Shown here one piece after another: positions 39,224 through 48,115 of a DNA stretch of 64,000 bases. Below the pieces are notes generated by a model, which searched no databases, was not told the origin of the DNA, and was given only the letters and a program-made list of their open reading frames with translations. This stretch comes from Sulfuriflexus sp. GTDB lineage: Bacteria; Pseudomonadota; Gammaproteobacteria; AKS1. Location of the stretch: the NCBI GenBank assembly GCA_023134145.1, contig JAGLUW010000010.1, forward strand, positions 221,499-285,498, in the 5' to 3' direction. Numbering within the stretch: the first letter of the stretch is position 1; each line of letters begins with the position of its first letter. A program made the position numbers and the translations under genes.

Positions 39224-40501
39224 ATGATGACAATATTGCTAACTATTTTAGAAGTGCTTTTGATTGCCTTTGGGATATTTCTTTTTATGAAGCGGAAAGA
39301 AATATTGAATCTGGCAGATGAGCAAGCAAAAGAAATGATCAACAAGGCGAAGGGGGATGTGCTCTCTTATGAGGAGAGAATAGCGCGATTAAAAATAGCT
39401 GACAAAGAAATATCGGCTCGGTTAAAAGAAGCAAGAGCCATTATAGAAAATATCACTGATATGAGCTCTGTTCATGCGGCTAATATTGAATTGATTACTG
39501 AGGAGGATTTGCTTTCCAGTCAAGAATATCAAGCAGATCGAAAAGAAGTTAGAAGCAAGCTTCGGAAACTCGCATGCAATGCAATAACGGGAGTTCGCGG
39601 CAGTGGCGCAGATGTTAATATTGGTAAGTTTATCGCTATTTCAGCGAAAGCAGATATGGCTGGCGCACTTCTGCTGACCACGGTAGAAATGTTATGTAGC
39701 AAAGTAACCCCTAATAATGGACGTGAAGCGCTTGAGAAGCTGCAAGAGTCTATTCTGGCGGCTGAGAGCCTTATTAAATCAATGGATAGCCGTGCTTCGG
39801 TTGATAAAGAATTTAGAAGCTCATTGTCAAATAGATTGCAAATAGAAATAAATTTCAAGAAAGCGAAACAAAAAGCAAAAGAAGAACAGAAAGAATTACG
39901 AGAACAAGAAAAAGAAGAAAGAAAGGCAAGGCAAGAAGCTGAAAAGATACAACAAGAAGCTGAAAAAGAAGAAGAAATAAAACAGCAGGCTATCCTTGAA
40001 ATAGAGCAAAAACTTAATGAACAGAATGAATCAGATAGGGCCGTATATGAAGAGCAGCTGAAAAAGCTTCAAGAAGAGTTAGCTGAAGTGCATGCAAAAG
40101 CAGAAAGAGCGCGAAGCCGTGCGCAAGAGACTAAACAAGGTCATGTTTACGTGATATCTAACATCGGAAGCTTTGGTGATGAAATTTTGAAAATAGGGAT
40201 GACGCGCAGGCTTAATCCTATCGATCGTGTTAAGGAGTTGGGTGATGCTAGTGTTCCCTTTACGTTTGACATACATGCGTTAATTGAATCAGAAAACGCA
40301 CCCGAACTTGAAAAAAATCTTCATAAAATATTTAGTGATCGAAGAGTAAATAAGGTTAATATGAGGAAAGAATACTTTCGAGTCCACATAGATGAAATAG
40401 AATTAAAATTAGCAGAAATAGGAATAGAGGCTTTAATTAATAAAATCCCTAGTGCGGATGAATACTATCAGACGATAACAATAGAGGATGCAGTAAGTTA
40501 A
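39224..40501 (+). CDS. membrane-anchored DUF4041 / GIY-YIG-type nuclease protein
   Basis: A 425-residue protein with an N-terminal membrane helix (LLTILEVLLIAFGIFLFM), a DUF4041-like middle part to about residue 210, a long charged coiled coil (215-300, KAKEEQKELREQEKEERKARQ) and a C-terminal GIY-YIG-like domain of the T5orf172/Mug113 type from about 306: HVYVISNIGSFGDEILKIGMTRRL, LGDASVPFTFDIHALI and EKNLHKIFSDRRVN. The arrangement matches DUF4041-GIY-YIG proteins on phages and islands, and some GIY-YIG proteins act in defence. Nuclease activity is inferred from the fold only. Confidence 0.83.
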   Translation: MMTILLTILEVLLIAFGIFLFMKRKEILNLADEQAKEMINKAKGDVLSYEERIARLKIADKEISARLKEARAIIENITDMSSVHAANIELITEEDLLSSQEYQADRKEVRSKLRKLACNAITGVRGSGADVNIGKFIAISAKADMAGALLLTTVEMLCSKVTPNNGREALEKLQESILAAESLIKSMDSRASVDKEFRSSLSNRLQIEINFKKAKQKAKEEQKELREQEKEERKARQEAEKIQQEAEKEEEIKQQAILEIEQKLNEQNESDRAVYEEQLKKLQEELAEVHAKAERARSRAQETKQGHVYVISNIGSFGDEILKIGMTRRLNPIDRVKELGDASVPFTFDIHALIESENAPELEKNLHKIFSDRRVNKVNMRKEYFRVHIDEIELKLAEIGIEALINKIPSADEYYQTITIEDAVS

Positions 40502-40594
40502 TTGATATTTTCTATTTGTTGATATTTCGGATAGTACTTTCGTTAAGTTAATATTCGAATAGCCAAGGAATAGCTGGATTTTAAGGGGGCGCGT

Positions 40595-41311
40595 TTGGTA
40601 TCTAAAAAGAGATTGCAAAGCTTAGTTGAAAGGTGCGACACCTTAGAAGGTAGAGTCTTTGATATCTGTATTCAAGTTCTAGTCATTATATCGCTTATTA
40701 CATTTTCTATCGAAACCCTACCTGATCTGGATGCTAATTACCGAACGATCCTACATTTTTTCGAAGTAATTATTATTTTACTGTTTACTGCTGAATATAT
40801 ATTACGTATATATGTTGCGGACATAAAAACTGATTACATATTTAGCTTTTACGGTGCAATAGATTTTATTGCGATTATTCCATTTTATATATCGACTGGC
40901 TTAGATATGCGCTCAGTACGGATATTTCGGTTGTTTCGGTTATTTCGTATTCTTAAGTTTGCTCGTTACAGCAAAGCAATGCGGCGATTCAAAAGAGCTT
41001 TTGCAATAGCTAAGGAAGAAATCGTTTTGTTTAGTATGGCAACAATGGTCCTTTTGTATTTATCTGCGGTTGGTATTTATTACTTTGAAAATGATGTTCA
41101 GCCAGAAGCATTTAAGAGCGTCTTTCACAGTTTATGGTGGGCCGTAGCGACACTCACAACAGTTGGGTATGGTGATGTATATCCTATAACCATTGGAGGA
41201 AGGCTGTTTACGTTTGCAATGCTTATGATTGGTTTGGGTATTGTTGCCGTTCCAGCGGGGTTGCTGGCATCTTCGCTTACCAAGGCGCGAAATGAAGAAG
41301 GCGAACAGTAA
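40595..41311 (+). CDS. voltage-gated-type potassium channel
   Basis: A 238-residue six-helix ion channel. S1 (VLVIISLITFSIETL), S3, an S4 with regularly spaced arginines (RSVRIFRLFRLFRILKFARYSKAMRRFKR, about 108-135), and a pore with the potassium selectivity filter TTVGYGD at about 187-193, followed by S6 (FTFAMLMIGLGIVAVPAGLLA). The start is TTG at 40595 with AGGGGG just upstream. Such small channels occur on islands, and membrane-permeabilising channels are used in some abortive-infection systems; a simple ion-homeostasis role is just as possible. Not co-transcribed obviously with neighbours. Confidence 0.88.
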   Translation: MVSKKRLQSLVERCDTLEGRVFDICIQVLVIISLITFSIETLPDLDANYRTILHFFEVIIILLFTAEYILRIYVADIKTDYIFSFYGAIDFIAIIPFYISTGLDMRSVRIFRLFRLFRILKFARYSKAMRRFKRAFAIAKEEIVLFSMATMVLLYLSAVGIYYFENDVQPEAFKSVFHSLWWAVATLTTVGYGDVYPITIGGRLFTFAMLMIGLGIVAVPAGLLASSLTKARNEEGEQ

Positions 41312-41379
41312 AGATATATGTAAGATTAGCTTAATTGATGTATTCATATGGTTGGTTATATAAATAAAGGTATTGTGTT

Positions 41380-41973
41380 TTGTTTGAATTTATTAGCGAG
41401 AATAAAGATTGGTTATTTAGCGGTGCAGGGATTTCTGTTTTTACGATAATATATTTTAAATATAGAGCGTATAAGAAAAATAATGAATGTTTGAATGATG
41501 ATTCGAATCTTGTAGATTGTTATCGATATATACCTTGTTTCGTTTTAAAGAAAGCATTTCCTCATTCAAGATTTATTCATAGCGTGAGGCTGGATGTAAG
41601 ACAGCATGGTGAGGCTGTGAATTTGAACTTGGGAGAGTTACCTGAATGCGAAGTATGGCTACAAGTAATTAATCATTCACCTTTTTCGCTTGATGTGGAA
41701 AGTATAAAAGGTGTACTTAACTACGATGGTTGTAGCATAGATGTTGAAAGTGCACATCATATTGATCTTGAAAAACATACTACAAGTGATTCTGTATTAT
41801 TGAAAGGCAAACTTACCGGGGCTCAGGCTGAGCATTGTTCAAAGGATGCTGATCAGAAAAATGCATCGCTCGTTTTGAGGTCAAGAATAAGAACAAAGTT
41901 CGCTTTGTTTAAGAAAGACTCCTATGATATTAGAGATCTACACGTACGTATTATGAATAAACGAAAAGTGTGA
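41380..41973 (+). CDS. unknown membrane-anchored protein
   Basis: Not recognised. The 197 residues begin with one membrane helix (about 12-27, LFSGAGISVFTIIYF) followed by a basic stretch, so the bulk is probably cytoplasmic. The rest looks like a beta-sandwich (VRLDVRQHGEAVNLNLGELPECEVWLQVINHSPFSLDVESIKG). It starts at TTG 41380 with AAAGG nine bases upstream, 69 bases after the channel gene; an ATG alternative is absent in this frame. Possible partner of the channel, by position only. Confidence 0.65.
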   Translation: MFEFISENKDWLFSGAGISVFTIIYFKYRAYKKNNECLNDDSNLVDCYRYIPCFVLKKAFPHSRFIHSVRLDVRQHGEAVNLNLGELPECEVWLQVINHSPFSLDVESIKGVLNYDGCSIDVESAHHIDLEKHTTSDSVLLKGKLTGAQAEHCSKDADQKNASLVLRSRIRTKFALFKKDSYDIRDLHVRIMNKRKV

Positions 41974-42105
41974 ATTTTCGGAACTATAGATCCTTTCGTT
42001 AAGTAGGGGGTTATGAATAAACTTTAAGGTTAAAGTGGTCGAACGGCCGCTGCACTACTTTGCTAGCCAGTTACCCAAGATGTTAACTCACATAAGAGAA
42101 TTGAT

Positions 42106-43341
42106 ATGGGAAATAAAATAGAACCTAATAGTGAAGCCGTTCATAGAGATACGGCATTAAAAACTGAATGGCAGTATTTTGATGAGCACAGTACCCCAAT
42201 ACATCAAAGTAAAGTAATACATAAGGATAAGCCGCTTATACTGATATACCCGTTTAGCTACAGTCAAGAACGAGGGCTTAGCAGGAAGAAAATAAAAATA
42301 ATAGAACTAAGAGGCTGGGGTCAGATTAAAGATGTGCCTACACCTCTTAGGTCAGGTGAAAGAATAAAAGTTACTGTTAGCCCGACAAAATATTTAATGT
42401 CTTTTTTATATAAAGCTTTTCCGGAAATTGAAAAATTAGTTATAGTAAAAAACGGGAAAACCAGATTCACTAAAAAAAGTGTGACTTTTAGTTTTCAAGA
42501 TTTTCATGATGCCATAAAGGCTATTGGAAAAGAAGTGCGCTCTTATGAAGTTAGACGAAAAACCGCAATAGCAAACTCCTTGGCTGAGCTAACGAAACAA
42601 GTTTCACCCAGAAGCACAAAGCTTGCTAAAGGCGGGTTGGCGCACCATTTGAGCTTCTACTCGGACGATATTAATTTGTCAAATGAAGATATTGATTCTG
42701 TCCTGTCATTATTGTCGTTAGCTCCGTCAGCAAATATTTCAGTAACCGAGAATTTCATTCAAACAAAAGATAAAATCAATATTGCATACTTGGATGATGT
42801 TATCGATAGATTTAATGGTTTGTTAAAAGTTAAAAATGACAATGAAAAAGACTGGCAAGTCTTCTTTGAAGATCATGGGTGGATATTAGCAAATCTATTT
42901 CCTTTTCAGGTTGTGATGCGAGACAGAGAAGCATACGTCGGAGGGAAAACTATTGAAAACAAAGAAGGTCGCGTAGTGGATTTTCTGTTTCAAAATGGGT
43001 TTAAAGACAACTACGCTTTGCTGGAAATAAAAACGCATAACAAGAAATTATTTAAAAATAAACCGTATAGAGAGCCGGATGCTTATGCGATACATGACGA
43101 TTTATCTGGGGCCATCAGTCAATGCCTAGATCAAAAAAACACCTTTCTTATTGAGATGGGTCAAAAATACAAAGTGCTGGATCCTAAAGTGATTTTGGTT
43201 TGTGGTATTAAAGGTAACCTGAATGAGAATCAAGCGAAATGTTTTGAATTAACAAGAGCAAATCAAAAAAATGTAGACATTGTAGCTTTTGATGAATTAT
43301 TAGAGAAAATAAAAGGTCTTAGGGATGTTCTTAAGTCATAA
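42106..43341 (+). CDS. sduA: Shedu-type defence nuclease (SduA, DUF4263)
   Basis: A 411-residue protein with the Shedu SduA domain at about 250-400: KDWQVFFEDHGWILANLFP, then D292 (GRVVDFLF), E307 and K309 (LLEIKT) forming the PD-(D/E)xK-like nuclease centre, and the family block YREPDAYAIHDDLSGAISQCLDQ. Shedu is a single-gene anti-phage system; the known members cut DNA. The N-terminal 240 residues are a family-variable part probably used for sensing. Single gene with its own spacing on both sides, as expected of a stand-alone system. Assignment rests on motif memory. Confidence 0.87.
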   Translation: MGNKIEPNSEAVHRDTALKTEWQYFDEHSTPIHQSKVIHKDKPLILIYPFSYSQERGLSRKKIKIIELRGWGQIKDVPTPLRSGERIKVTVSPTKYLMSFLYKAFPEIEKLVIVKNGKTRFTKKSVTFSFQDFHDAIKAIGKEVRSYEVRRKTAIANSLAELTKQVSPRSTKLAKGGLAHHLSFYSDDINLSNEDIDSVLSLLSLAPSANISVTENFIQTKDKINIAYLDDVIDRFNGLLKVKNDNEKDWQVFFEDHGWILANLFPFQVVMRDREAYVGGKTIENKEGRVVDFLFQNGFKDNYALLEIKTHNKKLFKNKPYREPDAYAIHDDLSGAISQCLDQKNTFLIEMGQKYKVLDPKVILVCGIKGNLNENQAKCFELTRANQKNVDIVAFDELLEKIKGLRDVLKS

Positions 43342-43531
43342 TTATGTGGTTAATAAATGACTCAACTTGACTATCGCATAAAACGTGGCATCAAGTTAGC
43401 CCAATCGTTGAATGTTCGCTTTCTGCCAGAAGCAGTTGCTTAAAACTGCCAATTAGCATATATGTTTAAGTATTGTGTTAACGAAAGAACAGTTTTCACA
43501 AGTAACTAGCTCTTAATGGAGGGAATGAACT

Positions 43532-44053
43532 TTGAAGAATTTAATAATAATATTTCTCATTTCCGTAATAACTTTTTCCCCTGTCATCTTGCATGCTGAA
43601 TCGATATTTACTGCAAAGGGTTGCGAGTATTCAGTTGTATTCCCATCTACCCCGAAATACCAGACAGCTTTTGATCCAATTATTGGTGAATACACGCAGG
43701 CTCAATATGGGGCCGGAAATAAACAAGATGGTTTTTTTCTCCGAGCCGAGTGTATTGGAGCCGGAGATATAACAAATGCTGAAATAAACACAAAAGCTTT
43801 CTTGAAAAAGCAAATAATCGCTTATGCTGAAAGTAATGGCCTTCAAACCCCCGAATATCATTATGGTGAAGGAAAGCTAGGTAAATATGTGAAGGTGAGA
43901 GGTTTTAAATCGATATCAGGTGTACCTTCAACATACGAGGCATATACTTATGTAGGGACTAGATCGTTTATAAGTTTATATACTGGTGGAGTTTCTTCTT
44001 CGTACCCTCAATCATCGGTATCTCGATTTATTAGGTCACTACAAAGAGAGTGA
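43532..44053 (+). CDS. small exported protein of unknown function
   Basis: A 173-residue protein with a signal peptide (NLIIIFLISVITFSPVILHAES, cleavage probably after HAE). The mature part (CEYSVVFPSTPKYQT, YGAGNKQDGFFLRAECIG, VSSSYPQSSVSRFIRSL) looks like a compact alpha/beta lipid- or ligand-binding fold seen in many short periplasmic proteins, but I cannot name a family. It starts at TTG 43532; TGGAGGG eight bases upstream supports it. An ATG at 43525 is in another frame and ends quickly. Confidence 0.72.
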   Translation: MKNLIIIFLISVITFSPVILHAESIFTAKGCEYSVVFPSTPKYQTAFDPIIGEYTQAQYGAGNKQDGFFLRAECIGAGDITNAEINTKAFLKKQIIAYAESNGLQTPEYHYGEGKLGKYVKVRGFKSISGVPSTYEAYTYVGTRSFISLYTGGVSSSYPQSSVSRFIRSLQRE

Positions 44054-44321
44054 TTTCAGTATCCGTAATACTACGGACAAAAGTTACTGTGCTTATCCAA
44101 TATAGCGAGAATTATGCTTCCGTTAAGTCAGGGTTTAAAGATGCATAGAGTGAAGATATGACTGCTTTCGACCTAAAGCAGCCGGTCACTAGATATCAGC
44201 GAGTGACTGCTTAATACTGAAAGCGGACTGATGCGACGTGGTGGCGACTTGCGGGAGCCCACCTAAAGTGGATATTTGTATATCCATTAACTTAACTGTT
44301 AGATTTCATAGTAGATTAATT

Positions 44322-44645
44322 ATGGATATAAAAAAGGCGGCGCAGTTGGTTTCTAAGTGGGCAAAAGAGAAGAGAGAAATTAAAAGTGTACATTTCTTTG
44401 GCAGTAGAGTTAAAGGCACGCATACAGGCGGAAGTGATCTGGATATTGCTATTAAATTAATGCCAGATTTAGAAGAAAGCGGTGGGCTTAGTACTTGGAT
44501 GAGATACTCAGATCAATGGGCTGCTGAGCTTAATAGCTTAGTTCCCTATGTGGTTCAAGCAGAGTGGGATGATGGTGAGAACACAAATATAATAAATAAA
44601 GGTTTATCTGAAGCTAGAATGTTTGTCTATGAAAAAGAAATCTAA
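44322..44645 (+). CDS. MNT-type nucleotidyltransferase domain protein
   Basis: A 107-residue minimal nucleotidyltransferase: HFFGSRVKGTHTGGSDLDIAI gives the GS motif (27-28) and the metal-binding aspartates D39 and D41. Such MNT proteins are often antitoxins that adenylylate a HEPN partner; no HEPN gene is adjacent, although the cassette format may separate pairs. I start at ATG 44322 (MDIKKAAQL); the longer frame from 44238 adds residues encoded by a repeated intergenic module. The stop codon lies within the R'' of an attC-like site, the typical end of an integron cassette. Confidence 0.82.
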   Translation: MDIKKAAQLVSKWAKEKREIKSVHFFGSRVKGTHTGGSDLDIAIKLMPDLEESGGLSTWMRYSDQWAAELNSLVPYVVQAEWDDGENTNIINKGLSEARMFVYEKEI

Positions 44646-44737
44646 CAACTCATCTATCGGGCGTACTTGTCTGTCACGCCTTTTACGGAGAAAAAGTCTT
44701 GCCGGCTTGTGTTCGCCGCTGAGCCAAGCCGTTATGT
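44640..44737 (+). repeat. attC-like site 1
   Basis: R'' ATCTAAC (44640-44646) and R' GTTATGT (44731-44737) bracket an imperfect palindrome; R'' holds the stop codon of the MNT gene. The inner part is nearly the same as that of site 8 at 50115-50224. Confidence 0.75.
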
Positions 44738-44767
44738 CAGTATTGCCCAGCATAGGAAAATTCATCC

Positions 44768-45445
44768 ATGAATTCTAATGAAAATATAATTGATCAAACT
44801 TTATTAATTGGTGGAGATATTATTTTATGCTATGGAGGCGGGAAGAAAGACATAATAGCCAAAGGCATTGAAAAGATAACCGGGAGCAAATATAAGCACG
44901 CGGCAATATGCCTTGATACAAAAAATGCAGCAGAATCTGGTATGTCTGGTGTGAAAAAAGAATCAATAAAAAATATAATTCAACGTTATGGTCATGTTGC
45001 AATATTTCGCCAACCTGATGCATGGGGACAGGACAGGATAAATGCCTTAAATCTATTTATTGATAAAGCGATTGAAACTGGGGCAAGGTATAATCTTAAG
45101 GGAATAAGGTTATTTTCAAAAAATAAAAACGAACATAATGGAACAATGTCTCAAAAACTAGACTCCTATTTTAAAGGAGAGCTAGAACCAGGTGCGATTG
45201 AAAAAGGAAATTATTTCTGCTCTGAACTTGTGGTTAATTGCCTAACTGCAACTGGCTTTATTACACCAAGTGCAGCAGTTCTATATAAAGGCGATACCTT
45301 CTCCCCTGTGGATTTAGGAAAAGACCCAACTTTTGGTACATTTCTTGGGTTTATTATCTCTGAAAATGATTATCAAATTCTTGAAACAGATGATTTTTAT
45401 TATAATACAACTTTTGGTGAAATATTTGAAAGGTATAACAAGTAG
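44768..45445 (+). CDS. NlpC/P60-like (YiiX-type) cysteine hydrolase
   Basis: A 225-residue protein with the circularly permuted NlpC/P60 pattern: GDIILCYGGG at the start, catalytic-type histidine in KYKHAAICLD, and cysteine in NYFCSELVVNCL, followed by the proline-containing SPVDLG. YiiX-like proteins are thiol hydrolases acting on lipids or peptides; no signal peptide is seen here, so it is probably cytoplasmic. It is the cassette gene after attC-like site 1; its own attC would be expected after 45445, where an IS3 remnant now lies instead. Confidence 0.77.
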   Translation: MNSNENIIDQTLLIGGDIILCYGGGKKDIIAKGIEKITGSKYKHAAICLDTKNAAESGMSGVKKESIKNIIQRYGHVAIFRQPDAWGQDRINALNLFIDKAIETGARYNLKGIRLFSKNKNEHNGTMSQKLDSYFKGELEPGAIEKGNYFCSELVVNCLTATGFITPSAAVLYKGDTFSPVDLGKDPTFGTFLGFIISENDYQILETDDFYYNTTFGEIFERYNK

Positions 45446-45540
45446 CTCCACCTGACAATTTAAAGCGGTACTTGTTTTTCTTCCTCAAGGGTTGCCGCTT
45501 TGAATTTCCGCTGAGGACCCGCCTCTTGGCAAGAAAAAAT

Positions 45541-45782
45541 GAATACCAACAGACGCTCGCACGGCATAACATACGGTGCAGCACGGGTCGCAAAGGGAAT
45601 TGCTGGGATAATGCGGTGATGGAGTCCTTTTTTGGTCGGTTTAAAGTCCAACTTATTATGCCGAAAATTATAAAAATATTGAAACAGCACAAGTAGGCAT
45701 ATTCGAATACATTGAAATGTTTTACAATCGAAAAAGACGTCACTCAGCGATTAACAATATGAGCCCGTATGAATATGAATAG
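45541..45782 (+). pseudogene. IS3-family transposase C-terminal remnant
   Basis: EYQQTLARHNIRCSTGRKGNCWDNAVMESFFGRFKVQLI is the C-terminal part of an IS3-type DDE transposase, with the catalytic glutamate in MESFF. After about 45660 the frame is broken; the end IFEYIEMFYNRKRRHSAINNMSPYEYE resumes in another frame (45693-45782). The N-terminal two thirds, orfA and clear terminal inverted repeats are missing. It appears to have replaced the attC of the preceding cassette. Confidence 0.9.
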
Positions 45783-45844
45783 CAGTACAAACAATTAATC
45801 GTGCCTACTTCTCGTGGGTAAGACCAATTGCTATAGAGGATTTT

Positions 45845-46534
45845 ATGGAATTTGAAGTATTTAGCTTAAAAGATAGAGAAGAGGTAAAAACATTCGAAAC
45901 GCTTCTCAAGGAATACGTAAATCAGCAAGCTCAATTTTCACTCTCACACATATCATTGGTTGATGTTTACGATTCTCTGCAAATAAGAGAAGACGGGGGA
46001 AAGGTATTTACTGCTATTTTAGATATCACAATTAATTTCATGCTTCTGCATTGTGACTCACATAGAGTAGGGGCAACATGGAATCAGTATTTCTCCAAAG
46101 GAAAGCTTGAAGGTGGCTCTATACTAGATTCTCAAGTAAAGTTTTCTGGGAAGATGGAAATCCATAGGTTTAATTCCTCTTTTGTCCTGAGATATAGAGC
46201 ATTATGGGACAAGTTAATGGGTTTTTTGATTCTTTATTATTCTCCAAAAAACTACGATAAATTCTGCAAGTCTAAAAGCAGAAAAAGAAGTTTTAAGTCC
46301 CTATCTAAAGATATCACTCAATTAACGGATGAATTCGTTCAAAGTGTTGAGGGCCTTCTAACGGAGTTTGATAATAAGTTCCGTACTCCAGAAGCTCACG
46401 GAACTGGAGCTCTAAGAAAGTATTCATTCACTATGGAATCTATGGGTAAAAACCCTCAAGTTGAGTTGATTGGTTTTTGGAATGTCATGAACGAAATGAT
46501 TTTAAATATAGGAAAGGAGTTCAAAATTGATTAA
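45845..46534 (+). CDS. unknown helical cassette protein
   Basis: Not recognised. 229 residues, soluble, strongly helical (FLILYYSPKNYDKF, SLSKDITQLTDEFVQSVEGLLTEFDNKF), with an interesting conserved-looking FRTPEAHGTGALRKYSF. Size and helical character would allow a HEPN-like or Cthe_2314-like fold, but I see no RxxxxH motif to support this. It starts at an ATG with TAGAGGA upstream, directly after the IS3 remnant, and is followed by a hairpin-bearing attC-like site. Confidence 0.62.
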   Translation: MEFEVFSLKDREEVKTFETLLKEYVNQQAQFSLSHISLVDVYDSLQIREDGGKVFTAILDITINFMLLHCDSHRVGATWNQYFSKGKLEGGSILDSQVKFSGKMEIHRFNSSFVLRYRALWDKLMGFLILYYSPKNYDKFCKSKSRKRSFKSLSKDITQLTDEFVQSVEGLLTEFDNKFRTPEAHGTGALRKYSFTMESMGKNPQVELIGFWNVMNEMILNIGKEFKID

Positions 46535-46550
46535 GCTCCAATCTATCAAT

Positions 46551-46610
46551 ATGCTTCACCCGATTTATCGCCGCTACGCGGCTTCTCTCGGGTGAGCTTG
46601 GTCGTTAGCA
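46551..46610 (+). repeat. attC-like site 2 (degenerate R'')
   Basis: TCACCCGA (46556-46563) pairs with TCGGGTGA (46588-46595) around GCCGC-ta-cGCGGC, followed by R'-like GTTAGCA (46604-46610). No clear RYYYAAC partner is seen; the stop codon of the gene before is in ATTAAGC. Confidence 0.45.
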
Positions 46611-46626
46611 TAATGAGGAATCTAGC

Positions 46627-47748
46627 TTGTACCACGTTGTACTAGACACAAATATTTATCGCCAAAACCCTAGCAGGGACAATCTGCATTTCAAGGCTCT
46701 TGAGCGGCTCTCGAAAGGGATGATAATTCGTCTACATATCCCTTATGTTGTAATGCGTGAGTTTCAAACTCAGCAGCGCGAGATATATTCTAAAGATTTA
46801 GACAAAGCAATATATGGGGTGTCTGGGCTTGCGCGGAAGCAGTTAGATAGCGCATTACTAGATAATCTGAACGATATTAAGGAAAAGTTAGAAAAGGATT
46901 CTGAAAGCATACTAGATAGTGCCGAAAGCCAATTCACTGACTGGGCAAAAAATATTGGCGCAGAAATTTATCCCCTCTGTATAGATCAAACAAACGCAGC
47001 TTTAGAAGCCTACTTCCAAGGTAAGCCACCATTAAAGTCTGTTAAAAATCGCAACGATATTCCCGATAGTTTTATAGTCCAGTCAGTTAATAAACTTCGT
47101 TCTGAGGTCGGAGAAATTCATGTTGTAGTTGAGGACGTGAAAATAAGAGATGCATTCTCTGTCGGCGACAAAATTACAACCTATGAGAATTTGTCAGACT
47201 TCATCGAGTCAGAGCCAATTCAACACGAACTGAATGACCTGGATTTAATTGACAACATTGATCAAATAGTCGATGCGATAGAGCAAAATGAAAACGACAA
47301 TCCAGAAATTATGAATTTCATTGCAAACAATGTGGGGGAGTCTATTGTTTGGAAAACATTTACCGACTCTTCAATACGTGATGACAATAACGAGGCTACG
47401 ATTAATAGTTATGGCGAATCTGAAGACGTTGAGCTTTGTTTCAATGACATCGCATATTATGGCAATGGCCAGTTCGGCATACCTTTCGACCTCAAAATAT
47501 TGGTGTTAGCCGATTATTATATATTCAAGTCTGATTTCTACTGCATGGATCCTGAAAAAGAGCATGTACCATATGTCTCAGATCACAATAAACATTATTT
47601 TGAAGCAGAGGAAGAATTCGAATTATGCATATCAGGCTTAGTTTCTATAGAAATAGACAGAGATAATATTAATCTTGAAGATATCGCATTAAGCATTAAT
47701 GAAGAGGATTTCGTAATTGATGAAATCACAGATATTCAATTGTGCTAA
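46627..47748 (+). CDS. PIN-domain (DUF4935-like) ribonuclease-type protein
   Basis: A 373-residue protein whose first 170 residues form a PIN domain: VVLDTNIYRQNPS with D7, IPYVVMREFQTQ with a conserved glutamate, and NRNDIPDSFIVQSVNKL with acidic residues near 143. The acidic C-terminal half (200-373) is a separate beta-rich region. DUF4935-type PIN proteins may be stand-alone RNases. Start is TTG 46627, with GAGGAA six bases upstream. The stop codon overlaps the R'' of the next attC-like site. Confidence 0.8.
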   Translation: MYHVVLDTNIYRQNPSRDNLHFKALERLSKGMIIRLHIPYVVMREFQTQQREIYSKDLDKAIYGVSGLARKQLDSALLDNLNDIKEKLEKDSESILDSAESQFTDWAKNIGAEIYPLCIDQTNAALEAYFQGKPPLKSVKNRNDIPDSFIVQSVNKLRSEVGEIHVVVEDVKIRDAFSVGDKITTYENLSDFIESEPIQHELNDLDLIDNIDQIVDAIEQNENDNPEIMNFIANNVGESIVWKTFTDSSIRDDNNEATINSYGESEDVELCFNDIAYYGNGQFGIPFDLKILVLADYYIFKSDFYCMDPEKEHVPYVSDHNKHYFEAEEEFELCISGLVSIEIDRDNINLEDIALSINEEDFVIDEITDIQLC

Positions 47749-47824
47749 CAATCTGCTCGTTCGGACACAAACTACGTTGTGCTTCGTTTGCGGCGCACAG
47801 CTTAGTCGTTGAACGGCAGCTTCC
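47743..47824 (+). repeat. attC-like site 3
   Basis: R'' TGCTAAC (47743-47749, contains the stop codon of the PIN gene) and R' GTTGAAC (47818-47824, fits GTTRRRY), with a palindromic centre ACAAAC...GTTTGc. It is followed by the repeated module ending in AAAGCGGACAT. Confidence 0.75.
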
Positions 47825-47990
47825 GCTGAGACGCGGAAGTTAGGGATGAAAAACGGAGTGACTGCTTATGTATAGCAGTCTGTTTCATACTGAAAGCAGC
47901 CCTTTGGCTTCAAATGGTGATAGGCTGGAGTCGACCCAAAGCGGACATTTGGAATAGCTCCTTTTAGGACCAATAACAGCGAACTAAAAA

Positions 47991-48095
47991 ACTTAACTAC
48001 TTATAAATATGGAAATCATTAAAAATACAGGAATGTTATTAGACCTAAAAGGCCAGTTACAACGTACTTCTTAGGTCCTCTACTTATAGTTAGGC
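47991..48095 (+). repeat. attC-like site 4 (cassette without reading frame)
   Basis: R'' ACTTAAC (47991-47997, perfect RYYYAAC) and R' GTTAGGC (48089-48095), with GACCTAA...TTAGGTC inside. The interval from the previous R' (47825-47990) has no plausible gene, so this could be a geneless cassette or a remnant. Confidence 0.5.
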
Positions 48096-48115
48096 ATCAA
48101 TAGGAAAATCAAACA

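Noticed and set aside
45354..45743. 129-codon minus-strand frame over the NlpC-like gene end and IS3 piece
   Set aside because: Antisense to a recognisable transposase remnant and to the end of a real gene.
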